DNA of 64,000 bases, taken from contig NZ_CM007717.1 of assembly GCF_002019855.1 (NCBI RefSeq), forward strand, positions 7,139,750-7,203,749. The letters run 5' to 3'. Position numbers and translations under genes: made by a program. Positions 32,497 through 40,211 of the stretch are shown one piece after another; the first letter of the stretch is position 1; each line of letters begins with the position of its first letter. The notes under the pieces were generated by a model that was not told the DNA's origin, made no database searches, and saw nothing but the letters and a program-made list of their open reading frames with translations. Source of the stretch: Streptomyces antibioticus (GTDB lineage Bacteria > Actinomycetota > Actinomycetes > Streptomycetales > Streptomycetaceae).

Positions 32497-32544
32497 AGAC
32501 CGCTGATCAACCGGGTTTTCGGAGGGTGTTCGGGTACACCGAAA

Positions 32545-32574
32545 CGGCCCCGGGAACCGCAGGTCCCGGGGCCG
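32545..32574 (-). terminator. Terminator after the dimethylargininase gene
   Basis: Perfect 11-bp inverted repeat CGGCCCCGGGA / TCCCGGGGCCG with an 8-nt loop, 22 nt after the stop at 32597; the minus strand continues GTTTCGG. Confidence 0.7.
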
Positions 32575-32596
32575 AAAAGGTGATCGGTTTCATCCG

Positions 32597-33373
32597 TCAG
32601 GCGTACAGGTCGCGCAGCCGGACGGAGAGACATGTCACACAGCCTTCGAGCTTCTCGAACTCGCTGATGTCGACCACGACGGGGTCGTGCCCGAGGTCGG
32701 CGAGCAGCTCGGCGCTCTTCGGCGCGCTCGCCGCGATCAGCAGCTTCGCCCCGCCGAGCAGCACGACGTGCGCCCCGGACTCCTCCGGCACCGCCAGGAA
32801 GCTCGGGAACAGCGACGGCCGGTCCACCTTCGGGATGTGACCGATCACGGTGCCGTCGGGCAGCGCCGTGACCGCCGACTTCAGGTGCAGCACCTTGCTC
32901 ACCGGAACGGCGACCACGCGGGCGCCCAGCGGCTCGAAGGCGGCCCGCACCTGCTGGACCCCGGCCGCGTTGGTCCGGCCGCCGCGGCCGACGTAGATCG
33001 TGTCGCCGATCTTCAGCACGTCGCCGCCGTCCAGCGTGCCCGGCTCCCAGATCCAGTTCACCGAGCAGCCCAGGTGCGCCACGGCCTCCTCGACACCGGC
33101 GACCTCGTCGCGCCGGGACTCGGCGCCGGAGCGGGCGATCAGCGCGACGTTCTTGTACATCACCACCGTGTCCTCGACGAACACGGCGTCGGGGCAGTCG
33201 TCGGCCGGGTCGACCTCGACGGTCTCCCAGCCGTGCGCCCGCAGCGCCTCGCCGTACGCCTCCCACTGCTCCAGGGCCAGCTCCGCATCGACCGGCTCCC
33301 GCTCGATGTGCGTGACCAGGCCCTCGGCGAGGCGCGGGCCGGGGCGGCGGATGAGGGCCTTCTTGGTGGGCAC
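32597..33373 (-). CDS. ddaH: Dimethylarginine dimethylaminohydrolase (DDAH)
   Basis: 258 residues, guanidino-modifying (amidinotransferase) superfamily. Converts N-omega-methylated arginines to citrulline and methylamines. The catalytic Cys is C248 in the C-terminal GCVTCLSVR; acidic substrate residues lie in CPDAVFVEDTVV and in GTLDGGDVL. The start is GTG at 33373 with GGAG 9 nt upstream. A three-unit 15-bp repeat lies just upstream. It is monocistronic, ending in a strong hairpin. Arginine deiminase-type activity is less likely given the short DDAH-size chain. Confidence 0.9.
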   Translation of the reverse strand: MPTKKALIRRPGPRLAEGLVTHIEREPVDAELALEQWEAYGEALRAHGWETVEVDPADDCPDAVFVEDTVVMYKNVALIARSGAESRRDEVAGVEEAVAHLGCSVNWIWEPGTLDGGDVLKIGDTIYVGRGGRTNAAGVQQVRAAFEPLGARVVAVPVSKVLHLKSAVTALPDGTVIGHIPKVDRPSLFPSFLAVPEESGAHVVLLGGAKLLIAASAPKSAELLADLGHDPVVVDISEFEKLEGCVTCLSVRLRDLYA

Positions 33374-33394
33374 GTCCAGGTCTCCGAATCGGCG

Positions 33395-33438
33395 GGGGAG
33401 TAGATCGGCGGGGAGCAGATCGGGGGGAGTAGATCGGC
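33395..33438. repeat. Three-copy 15-bp repeat in the ddaH upstream region
   Basis: Units GGGGAGTAGATCGGC (33395), GGGGAGCAGATCGGG (33410) and GGGAGTAGATCGGC (33425), 22-65 nt before the ddaH GTG. It may be a regulator array or simple slippage repeat. Confidence 0.7.
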
Positions 33439-33618
33439 GGGGTGGAGGGCCGCCCGGCGGATCGCGCGGCGGACGGCCTGCCGGCGCGCCGTCGGTGGCG
33501 GCGCCGGTCAGCCATCATGCAGCCCCGGTGCACCAGGACAAAACCCCTGTTGCCGGGCTGTGCCTTTCCCGAGACCCGCCCGCTCGTCCCGCCCGCTCGT
33601 CCCGGCCGCGGCCGTCCG

Positions 33619-35253
33619 CTACGCCGGGTCCGCCGCCTCCTCGGCCGTCGTCTCCCGCAACTCCCCGTCCAGCAGCAGCCAGCGGGTCACCCCGAGGGAC
33701 TCCAGGAACGGCAGGTCGTGACTGGCCACGATCAGCGCACCCTCGTAGGACTCCAGGGCGGTGGTGAGCTGACGCACACTCGCCATGTCGAGGTTGTTCG
33801 TCGGCTCGTCCAGCATCAGGAGCTGCGGCGCGGGCTCGGCCAGCATCAGCGCCGCCAGGGCCGCCCGGAAGCGCTCCCCGCCGGACAGGGTGCCCGCCTT
33901 CTGGTCCGCGCGGGCGCCCCGGAACAGGAAGCGGGCCAGCCGGGCCCGGATCCGGTTCGGGGTGGCGTCCGGCGCGAACCGTGCCACGTTCTCGGCGACC
34001 GTCAGCTCACCGTCGAGGACGTCGAGGCGCTGCGGCAGGAAACGCAGCGGCACATGCGTGTGCGCCTCGCCCGACACCGGTGCCAGCTCCCCGGCGATCG
34101 TGCGCAGCAGCGTGGTCTTGCCCGCGCCGTTGCGCCCGATCAGCGCCACCCGCTCGGGACCGTGCAGATCCAGACCGCCCGCCACGCGCGCGCCGTACGC
34201 GAGTTCCAGGTCCCGCAGGCTCAGGACGCCGCGCCCCGGCGGGACGGCCGTGTACGGCAGGTCCACCCGGATCACGTCGTCGTCCCGGACGGAGTCCACC
34301 GCGTCGTCGAGCCGCTCCCTGGCCTCGGCGAGGCGCTCCTCGTGCAGGATGCGGTGCTTGCCCGCGGACTCCTGCGCCGCGCGCTTACGGGCCCCCATGA
34401 CGATCTTCGGCTCGCGTTTCTGGTCCCACATCTTCTGCCCGTACCGCTTGCGGCGGGCCAGCTTGACCTGGGCGTCGACCAGTTCGCGCTTCTGCTTGCG
34501 CAGGTCGGCCTCGGCGACCCGCACCATGCGTTCGGCGGCCTCCTGCTCGGTGGCGAGGGCCTCCTCGTAGGCGGAGAAGTTGCCGCCGTACCAGGTGATC
34601 CCGCCGGAGCGCAGATCGGCGATCTGGTCGACCAGGTCGAGCAGCTCCCGGTCGTGGCTGACCACGACCAGGACGCCCGGCCAGGCCGCGACGGCCGCGT
34701 AGAGCCGTCGGCGGGCGTACAGGTCGAGGTTGTTGGTGGGCTCGTCGAGCAGCAGGACGTCCGGGCGGCGCAGCAGCAGGGCCGCGAGGCGCAGCAGCAC
34801 CGACTCGCCGCCGGACACCTCGCCGATCGTGCGGTCCAGGCCGATGTGGCCGAGCCCCAGCTCGCCGAGGGTGGCCAGGGCGCGCTCCTCGACGTCCCAG
34901 TCGTCGCCCACGGTCTCGAAGTGCTCCTCGGAGACGTCTCCGGCCTCGATGGCGTGCAGAGCGGCCCGGCGGGCCGCGATGCCGAGCGCCTCGTCGACCC
35001 GCAGGGCGGTGTCGAGCGCCACGTTCTGCGGGAGGTGGCCGACCTCGCCGGCGACGCGCACCGAGCCGTCGGACGGGGTGAGCCGTCCGGCGATCAGCTT
35101 GAGCAGGGTCGACTTGCCGGAGCCGTTGACGCCGACGAGTCCGGTGCGGCCGGGGCCGAAGGAGACGTCGAGGTCCTCGAAGACGGGGGTGCCGTCCGGC
35201 CAGGAGAAGGCGAGGGAGGAGCAGGTGATGGAATGGGTCGCGGAATGAGTCAA
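33619..35253 (-). CDS. ABC-F ribosome-associated ATPase with a regulated leader
   Basis: 544 residues, two ABC domains and no membrane segments. Walker A copies are GVNGSGKST and GRNGAGKTT; signatures are VSGGE and LSGGE; Walker B copies LLLDEPTNNLD and LMLDEPTNNLD. The linker between domains is Lys/Arg-rich (RKQKRELVDAQVKLARRKRYGQ) as in ABC-F proteins that enter the ribosomal E site. Start is TTG at 35253 with GAGG 6 nt upstream. A sigma-HrdB-like promoter lies ~230 nt upstream and the leader contains a three-codon ORF and nested hairpins, the arrangement used to induce antibiotic-resistance ABC-F genes when ribosomes stall. So a target-protection role is inferred; a housekeeping translation role is the alternative. 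Confidence 0.88.
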   Translation of the reverse strand: MTHSATHSITCSSLAFSWPDGTPVFEDLDVSFGPGRTGLVGVNGSGKSTLLKLIAGRLTPSDGSVRVAGEVGHLPQNVALDTALRVDEALGIAARRAALHAIEAGDVSEEHFETVGDDWDVEERALATLGELGLGHIGLDRTIGEVSGGESVLLRLAALLLRRPDVLLLDEPTNNLDLYARRRLYAAVAAWPGVLVVVSHDRELLDLVDQIADLRSGGITWYGGNFSAYEEALATEQEAAERMVRVAEADLRKQKRELVDAQVKLARRKRYGQKMWDQKREPKIVMGARKRAAQESAGKHRILHEERLAEARERLDDAVDSVRDDDVIRVDLPYTAVPPGRGVLSLRDLELAYGARVAGGLDLHGPERVALIGRNGAGKTTLLRTIAGELAPVSGEAHTHVPLRFLPQRLDVLDGELTVAENVARFAPDATPNRIRARLARFLFRGARADQKAGTLSGGERFRAALAALMLAEPAPQLLMLDEPTNNLDMASVRQLTTALESYEGALIVASHDLPFLESLGVTRWLLLDGELRETTAEEAADPA

Positions 35254-35355
35254 AACGGGCCTCGCGGTTGCGTGTGCGGTCAGGGCAACACGTATCGAGA
35301 CACCGGAAGGCGGCGACCACCGCGGGGAGCGGTAAGCGCGAGGGCATACGGAAAG

Positions 35356-35443
35356 CCCTGTCGCGCAGGGACGGCTCGAACGCCGAGGTCGCACGCAGCG
35401 CACACACACGTAACGCGTGTGGCGTGGTGTCTCAGGACCTCAG
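35356..35443 (-). promoter_or_regulatory. Attenuator-like nested hairpins in the ABC-F leader
   Basis: On the minus-strand RNA: a stem pairing CTGAGGTC (35436-35443, containing the upstream ORF stop) with GACCTCGG (35383-35390), with one G-U pair; an inner hairpin CACACG-cgtta-CGTGTG (35405-35421); and CCCTG-CGCGA-CAGGG (35356-35370) followed by CTTTCC, a weak terminator shape. A ribosome on the upstream ORF would mask the first arm. Confidence 0.6.
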
Positions 35444-35451
35444 ACGAGCAA
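35440..35451 (-). CDS. Three-codon leader peptide (M-L-V) upstream of ABC-F
   Basis: TTG CTC GTC TGA with GGAG 7 nt before the TTG, about 30 nt after the predicted transcription start and ~190 nt before the ABC-F start. The encoded peptide would be fMet-Leu-Val. Its stop codon lies in the 5' arm of the leader stem. Ribosome profiling or mutation would be needed to prove translation. Confidence 0.55.
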   Translation of the reverse strand: MLV

Positions 35452-35488
35452 CGTCCTTCTCCAATCGGCGGCAACAGGACCGTTTCAC

Positions 35489-35517
35489 ACGGTAGAAGGA
35501 GCCGGTGGCGCTGTCAA
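35489..35517 (-). promoter_or_regulatory. Promoter of the ABC-F leader transcript
   Basis: Minus strand TTGACA (35512-35517), 17-nt spacer, TACCGT (35489-35494): a near-consensus HrdB promoter. Transcription would begin near 35482, giving a leader of about 230 nt. Confidence 0.75.
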
Positions 35518-35546
35518 AGGATTAACGGCGGCCCTCTCCGGCGGGC

Positions 35547-35963
35547 TCAGCACGCGTCGCGCATCAGCTCCGCCAGATCGTGGTCCAGGTCGAGCTGGAG
35601 GTGTTCGAGACCGGAGGGCACCAGGTCGTTCGTGGCCTGGAGGAAGCGCCGGATCTCCGACGAGTGCACATGCACGACGGCGATGCCCTCGGGGGCGTGG
35701 AACTCCAGCACCGTACGGTCGTAGCCGTACGGGCGGACGCGGACGTCGCCGTGGCCCTCGGAGTCGTCCAGACCCGCGGCGAGCAGCTCACGGGCGAAGG
35801 TCCAGCAGACCTCCACGCCCTCCAGGGTGGCCGGGGCCGGGAAGGTCATCCGGACGGCGAACGGATCGGTGCGGTCGTAGTGCAGCGTCGCGGGGATGCT
35901 GGGCATCCGGGGCGCGGCGGCGACCAGGCGGGCCTCTACGGGCTGCTCGATGACGGTGGACAA
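35547..35963 (-). CDS. ssgD: SsgA-like sporulation/cell-division protein (probably SsgD)
   Basis: 138 residues, SALP family, which guides septum placement and wall remodelling in sporulating actinomycetes. Family features are LHYDRTDPFAVRMTF, VCWTFARELLAAGL, GDVRVRPYG, and ATNDLVPSGLEHLQLDLD. The long N-terminus (STVIEQPVEARLVAAAPRMPSI) is unlike SsgA or SsgB and matches my memory of SsgD; the gene neighbourhood agrees, but I cannot verify it. Start is TTG at 35963 with GGGAG 7 nt upstream. It is monocistronic. A GTGACC-TC-GGTCAC palindrome (36067-36080) lies upstream. Confidence 0.85.
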   Translation of the reverse strand: MSTVIEQPVEARLVAAAPRMPSIPATLHYDRTDPFAVRMTFPAPATLEGVEVCWTFARELLAAGLDDSEGHGDVRVRPYGYDRTVLEFHAPEGIAVVHVHSSEIRRFLQATNDLVPSGLEHLQLDLDHDLAELMRDAC

Positions 35964-36066
35964 CGCCTTGCTCCCTTGCGACGACGATGTGACGGGTGCC
36001 GGTCGGACGGTGCCGGACACTCGATAGAGACGCTGGAACCGGCCGATTCGTGCACACGGATTCCGA

Positions 36067-36080
36067 GTGACCTCGGTCAC
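36067..36080. promoter_or_regulatory. Palindrome in the ssgD / Ycf48-like divergent region
   Basis: GTGACC-tc-GGTCAC, flanked by two direct copies of TGCACACG (36051-36058 and 36090-36097). A regulator site for the divergent genes is plausible; no regulator is adjacent. Confidence 0.4.
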
Positions 36081-36188
36081 CGCGTTTCATGCACACGAGT
36101 GACGTGTTCCATCTCCCGTGCGGGCCGGGGCGGTTGGGGCGAACCCGAGACGAAGCGAGGTCCTCTGGACGCCACCGGAACCGTGGGC

Positions 36189-36203
36189 TAGCTTCCCCCG
36201 CCA
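36189..36203 (+). promoter_or_regulatory. Leaderless promoter of the Ycf48-like gene
   Basis: TAGCTT at 36189-36194, 8 nt before ATG 36203; no Shine-Dalgarno sequence. Confidence 0.45.
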
Positions 36204-37315
36204 TGAGGCGCTTGGGGAAGACGCGACGCACGGTACGGGCGGCGGGACCGAAGCGGAAGAGGGCCCGGGCGGCCGCGGTGGCGTGCGCGGGGGTGCTCGT
36301 CTCCCTGACGACGACCGCCGCATCGGCACACGCCTCCGCGGCCCCGCACTGGGAACTCACGGACACCGGCACCCCCGCCGTACGGTTCCGGGGCCTCGCG
36401 GCCGTCGACCGGCACACCGCGTGGGTCGCCGGCAGCCAGGGCACGGTGTTGCGCACCACCGACGGCGGTGCGAGCTGGCGGAACGTCTCCCCGCCGGGCG
36501 CCGCGGACCTCCAGTTCCGGGACGTCGAGGCGTTCGACGCGCGGCACGCGGTGGTGCTGGCCATCGGCGAGGGCGAGGCGTCACGCGTCTACCGCACCGA
36601 CGACGGCGGGGCCACCTGGACGGAGTCCTTCCGCAACACCGACGCCCGCGCCTTCTACGACTGCCTGGCCTTCTTCGACCGCCGTCACGGCCTCGCCATG
36701 AGCGACCCGGTCGACGGCAGGTTCCGCATCCTGTCGACCCGCGACGGCGGCCGCACCTGGACGGTGCTGCCGGACCGGGGCATGCCGGCCGCCCTGGAGG
36801 GCGAGGCCGACTTCGCGGCGGGCGGTCAGTGCCTGGTCACCGCCGGGCCGCGGGACGTCTGGCTGGCCACCGGCGGGGCCGCACGCGCGCGCGTGCTGCA
36901 CTCCGCCGACCGCGGCCGCACCTGGAGCGCGTCCGACACACCGGTCCCGGCCGGGGACCCCGCGCGCGGGGTGTTCGCCCTCGCCTTCCGCGACCGCGCG
37001 CACGGCCTCGCCGTCGGCGGCGACTACCGCCCCGAACAGCCCTCCCCGCACGCCGCCGCGACGAGCGCCGACGGCGGCCGCACCTGGCGCCCCGCCCGCA
37101 CGGCACCCCCCGCCTACCGCTCCGGCGTCACCTGGCTCCCGCACACCCGCACCACGGCCCTCGCGGTCGGCCCCACCGGCACCGACCTGACCACGGACGC
37201 GGGCCGCACGTGGCACACGATCGACACCGGCTCGTACGACACGGTGACGTGCACGGCCGACCGGTCCTGCTGGGCGGCGGGGGAGCAGGGCCGGGTGGCC
37301 CGCCTGAACCGCTGA
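36203..37315 (+). CDS. Secreted Ycf48/BNR-repeat beta-propeller protein
   Basis: 370 residues. Basic N-terminus, hydrophobic VACAGVLVSLTTTAA and ASAHASA give a signal peptide. The mature protein has six Asp-box turns (TTDGGASW, TDDGGATW, TRDGGRTW, SADRGRTW, SADGGRTW, TTDAGRTW), i.e. a beta propeller of the Ycf48/sialidase-like type. No sialidase Arg triad is evident, so a binding or scaffold role outside the cell is likelier than enzymology. The message is probably leaderless. It precedes the DUF1254 gene by 87 nt, which has its own promoter-like site. Confidence 0.8.
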   Translation: MRRLGKTRRTVRAAGPKRKRARAAAVACAGVLVSLTTTAASAHASAAPHWELTDTGTPAVRFRGLAAVDRHTAWVAGSQGTVLRTTDGGASWRNVSPPGAADLQFRDVEAFDARHAVVLAIGEGEASRVYRTDDGGATWTESFRNTDARAFYDCLAFFDRRHGLAMSDPVDGRFRILSTRDGGRTWTVLPDRGMPAALEGEADFAAGGQCLVTAGPRDVWLATGGAARARVLHSADRGRTWSASDTPVPAGDPARGVFALAFRDRAHGLAVGGDYRPEQPSPHAAATSADGGRTWRPARTAPPAYRSGVTWLPHTRTTALAVGPTGTDLTTDAGRTWHTIDTGSYDTVTCTADRSCWAAGEQGRVARLNR

Positions 37316-37390
37316 CCGGCCACCGGCAACCGAGCACGTCTCCCTCCCCGTTCGCCGTAACACGGGTGGGTGGTACCGGGGGCGGACGCT

Positions 37391-37403
37391 TACGGTCGCC
37401 CCA
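37391..37403 (+). promoter_or_regulatory. Leaderless promoter of the DUF1254 gene
   Basis: TACGGT at 37391-37396, 6 nt before ATG 37403, no Shine-Dalgarno sequence; close to the ideal spacing for a leaderless transcript. Confidence 0.5.
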
Positions 37404-38812
37404 TGTCGACTCCGCCCTCCGCCGACGGTCCCCTCGGCCCCGCCCTCCCGGTCCCCGCCCCCGGGCAGCGGATGACCGCCGACAGTCTGCGGACCCTGGG
37501 CCGGTTCGCCTACCTGTGGGGATGGCCGCTGGTCAACCTGCACAACCGGCTCACCGTCATGGAGCAGGTACCCGCGCCGGGCCTGCTGGGCGGCATCGTG
37601 CCGGTCGGCCCGCCGGGCTCGCTGGGCATGCTGCACGACTACGTCGTCCCGCAGGAGCGGGTGGTGGCCTGCCCCAACCAGGACGTCGTCTACGGGTTCG
37701 GGATCCTGGACGCCCGCAGGGGCCCGTCGGTGATCCAGGTCCCGGACTTCGGCGGCCGCTTCTGGGTCTACCAGGCCGTCGACCAGCGCACCGAGTCGTT
37801 CGCGCGTCTGGGCGCCATGTACGGCACCGAGCCCGGCTGCCACCTGCTGGCGCCGGCCGACTGGGACGGGCCTGTCCCGGAGGGCATCGCGGGCGTCTTC
37901 CGCTTCGACACGCGTATCGCCGTGTGCATCCCGCGGGTCTTCATGAACGACACGGACGCGGACCGGGCCGCGATCCAGCCGCTGGTGAACCAGATCATGG
38001 CCTACCCGCTCGCGGAGTACACCGGACGGCCGCGCACCACCGACTGGTCCGAGGCCCCGCTCTACCCGGCCGGCGACGCGACCAGCGGCGAGCGGGAGAC
38101 CCGGTGGGTGGACCCGGCGACCTTCTTCGACCTCCTGCCCGCCGTCCTGGACGAGGTGCCGGCGCGCCCCGGCGAGGAGGCCCTGTACGCCGTCCTGCGG
38201 TCGCTGCTCGACGAGGCCGCGCGCAGCCCCGGTGCCGCGGCCGTCCTGCGGGACACCGCGATCGACGCCGAGGCCACGCTGGTGCGGGAGCTGTTCGAGT
38301 TCCGCAACATCGGCATCCCGCTCGGACACCACTGGAGCACCCAGCGCAACGGCGCGGCGTTCGGCGGCGACTACCTCGGCCGCACGGCGATGGCCAGGGC
38401 CAACATCTTCGTCAACCTGCCGTCCGAGACCGCGTACTTCTACCAGGACCTCGACCGGGACGGCGAACGGCTGACCGGCGACCACGACTACACCCTCACC
38501 TTCCCCGCGGACGGGCTGCCGCCGGTGCGGGGCTTCTGGTCGGTCACCCTCTACAACGAGCACCACTTCTTTCACCCCAACGACCTCGACCGGTACTCGC
38601 TGGGCACCAAGAACACGTCTTTCCGCCGCAACCCCGACGGCTCCCTCACCCTCCACGCCGGCGCCCGACCCCCCACCGACGCCCAGTCCCACCCCAACTG
38701 GCTCCCCGCCCCCGAGGGCCCCTTCTCCCTCTACCTGCGCGCCTACTGGCCCCACCCCCAGGCCCTCGACGGCACTTGGCAGCCCCCGGCCGTCGTGAGG
38801 CGCAAGGACTGA
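37403..38812 (+). CDS. DUF1254/DUF1214 protein
   Basis: 469 residues. DUF1254 half (about 30-180): AYLWGWPLVNLHNRL, GMLHDYVVPQERVVACPNQDVVYGFGILD, PDFGGRFWVYQAVDQRTESF. DUF1214 half (about 330-465): ETAYFYQDLDRDGERLTG, FWSVTLYNEHHFFHPNDLDRYSLGTKN. This two-domain family is widespread and uncharacterised. No signal peptide is visible, unlike many relatives that are secreted. Its C-terminus lies 15 nt from the convergent nucleotidyltransferase gene. I assign no function. Confidence 0.88.
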   Translation: MSTPPSADGPLGPALPVPAPGQRMTADSLRTLGRFAYLWGWPLVNLHNRLTVMEQVPAPGLLGGIVPVGPPGSLGMLHDYVVPQERVVACPNQDVVYGFGILDARRGPSVIQVPDFGGRFWVYQAVDQRTESFARLGAMYGTEPGCHLLAPADWDGPVPEGIAGVFRFDTRIAVCIPRVFMNDTDADRAAIQPLVNQIMAYPLAEYTGRPRTTDWSEAPLYPAGDATSGERETRWVDPATFFDLLPAVLDEVPARPGEEALYAVLRSLLDEAARSPGAAAVLRDTAIDAEATLVRELFEFRNIGIPLGHHWSTQRNGAAFGGDYLGRTAMARANIFVNLPSETAYFYQDLDRDGERLTGDHDYTLTFPADGLPPVRGFWSVTLYNEHHFFHPNDLDRYSLGTKNTSFRRNPDGSLTLHAGARPPTDAQSHPNWLPAPEGPFSLYLRAYWPHPQALDGTWQPPAVVRRKD

Positions 38813-38827
38813 CCCGCACGGGGAACA

Positions 38828-39439
38828 TCACGCCTGAAGGCGCTCGATCCAAGGGTGGGATCCGTACGTCGTGGAGATCGCGCCGACGAGCCATTGCCGC
38901 TGATGATCCGTGAGCAGGGGCAGTGCGGCGGCGAAGTCCTCCTCGTCCTTGGGCCGGGATGCCTTGGCCTTGTAGTAGAGCTGCACTTCGGGGGAGAGGA
39001 AGGGAACACCGTCCGGCGAGGTCGTCCCCAGCGCGCTGATCGGCCGGCGCACCCGGGCGTCACGCCGGGACACCCATTCCTCGCCGTGGGACTCGTCGAG
39101 CATGATCTGGATGCTCCAAGGCGCGTCGGGCCCTGGTCGGCACCAGATGTCGTGAACGTGCGGGGGCAGTACCTCGTCCGGGGCCCAAGGGCGCAGGCTT
39201 CCCGGTGGATCGGCGGCCCACCACTGCCAGCCCGCCAGAGCCTGCTGGGCCATGAGCTGGTCACGCCGCAGCAGGAGGACGTCGACGTCCCCGTGGCTCC
39301 TGATCCGGCGGCCCACCGCCAGCTCGATCGCGAGGCCCCCCGCCACCCACCAACAGGACTCCACGCCGGAGAACCTCGCGGCAACCTCGCCAAGCGGGGC
39401 CGGATCCCATCTGCCGAACGGAGACCGGAGGCGTGTCAT
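38828..39439 (-). CDS. Nucleotidyltransferase-fold protein (antibiotic adenylyltransferase-like)
   Basis: 203 residues. The segment WWVAGGLAIELAVGRRIRSHGDVDVLLLRRD carries the minimal nucleotidyltransferase motif (GG...DVDV), as in AadB/Lin-type and many uncharacterised actinobacterial proteins. The C-terminal half has EVQLYYKAKASRPKDEEDFAAALPLL, typical of the same group. Function may be transfer of a nucleotide to a small molecule, including antibiotics, or an inactive remnant. Start is ATG at 39439 with GGGGAG 10 nt upstream; ATG at 39448 is the alternative. Divergent from endonuclease V. Confidence 0.75.
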   Translation of the reverse strand: MTRLRSPFGRWDPAPLGEVAARFSGVESCWWVAGGLAIELAVGRRIRSHGDVDVLLLRRDQLMAQQALAGWQWWAADPPGSLRPWAPDEVLPPHVHDIWCRPGPDAPWSIQIMLDESHGEEWVSRRDARVRRPISALGTTSPDGVPFLSPEVQLYYKAKASRPKDEEDFAAALPLLTDHQRQWLVGAISTTYGSHPWIERLQA

Positions 39440-39483
39440 GCCGGTCATTCTCCCCGGCCCGCCGCCCATGTCCCCGGGGGCCG

Positions 39484-39500
39484 TACGCTCGTGCGCACTA
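39484..39500 (+). promoter_or_regulatory. Candidate promoter of endonuclease V gene
   Basis: TACGCT at 39484-39489, 10 nt before ATG 39500; the leader would be only a few bases. No ribosome site is visible. Confidence 0.4.
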
Positions 39501-40201
39501 TGACAACAACCGTCGGTGTTCCCGCGGGCTGGCCCGCGGGCGAAGAAGAAGCGCGGGCCGTGCAGGACGAGTTGCGGGCTCGGGTGGTGGTCGGGGAGGT
39601 GGGGCCCGAGGTCGGGGTGGGGCGGGTGACCGGGGTCGATGTGGCGTACGACGACGAGCGGGACGTCGTCGTGGCCGCCGCCGTCGTGCTGGACGCGGCG
39701 AGTCTCGATGTGGTCGCCGAGGCCACCGCGGTCGGGCGGATCTCGTTTCCGTACGTGCCGGGGCTGCTCGCGTTCCGGGAGATTCCCACCGTGCTCGCGG
39801 CCCTCGACGCGCTGCCCGGGGACCCGGGGCTGGTGGTCTGCGACGGCTACGGGCTGGCCCACCCGCGCCGGTTCGGTCTCGCCAGCCATCTCGGGGTGCT
39901 GACCGGCCTGCCGACGATCGGTGTCGCCAAGAACCCGTTCACCTTCACCTACGACGAGCCCGGCGAGCCGCGCGGGTCCTCCTCACCGCTGCTCGCGGCG
40001 GGCGGTGAGGAGGTCGGGCGGGCCCTGCGGACCAGGGCGGGCGTCAAGCCGGTCTTCGTGTCCGTCGGTCACCGGGTGAGCCTGGAGCGGGCCTGCGCGC
40101 ACACCCTCGCGCTCACCCCGCGCTTCCGGCTGCCGGAGACCACCCGCAGGGCCGACTCCCTGTGCCGGCGGGCGCTTCAGGAGGCGACGATCGGCCAGTG
40201 A
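39500..40201 (+). CDS. nfi: Endonuclease V (deoxyinosine 3'-endonuclease)
   Basis: 233 residues. Cuts the second phosphodiester bond 3' to deoxyinosine in deaminated DNA. Family motifs are intact: VTGVDVAYDD (catalytic Asp), SFPYVPGLLAFREIP (Tyr wedge and Glu), VCDGYGLAHPRRFGLASHLGV, and TIGVAKNPF. Length is normal. ATG at 39500 is probably leaderless or nearly so. It lies convergent with the reductase gene and divergent from the nucleotidyltransferase gene, so it is monocistronic. Confidence 0.92.
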   Translation: MTTTVGVPAGWPAGEEEARAVQDELRARVVVGEVGPEVGVGRVTGVDVAYDDERDVVVAAAVVLDAASLDVVAEATAVGRISFPYVPGLLAFREIPTVLAALDALPGDPGLVVCDGYGLAHPRRFGLASHLGVLTGLPTIGVAKNPFTFTYDEPGEPRGSSSPLLAAGGEEVGRALRTRAGVKPVFVSVGHRVSLERACAHTLALTPRFRLPETTRRADSLCRRALQEATIGQ

Positions 40202-40211
40202 CGGCCCCGGG

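Noticed and set aside
35280..35474. A 64-residue ORF in the ABC-F leader as a gene
   Set aside because: No ribosome site and it overlaps the hairpins; the three-codon ORF with a strong ribosome site explains the region better.
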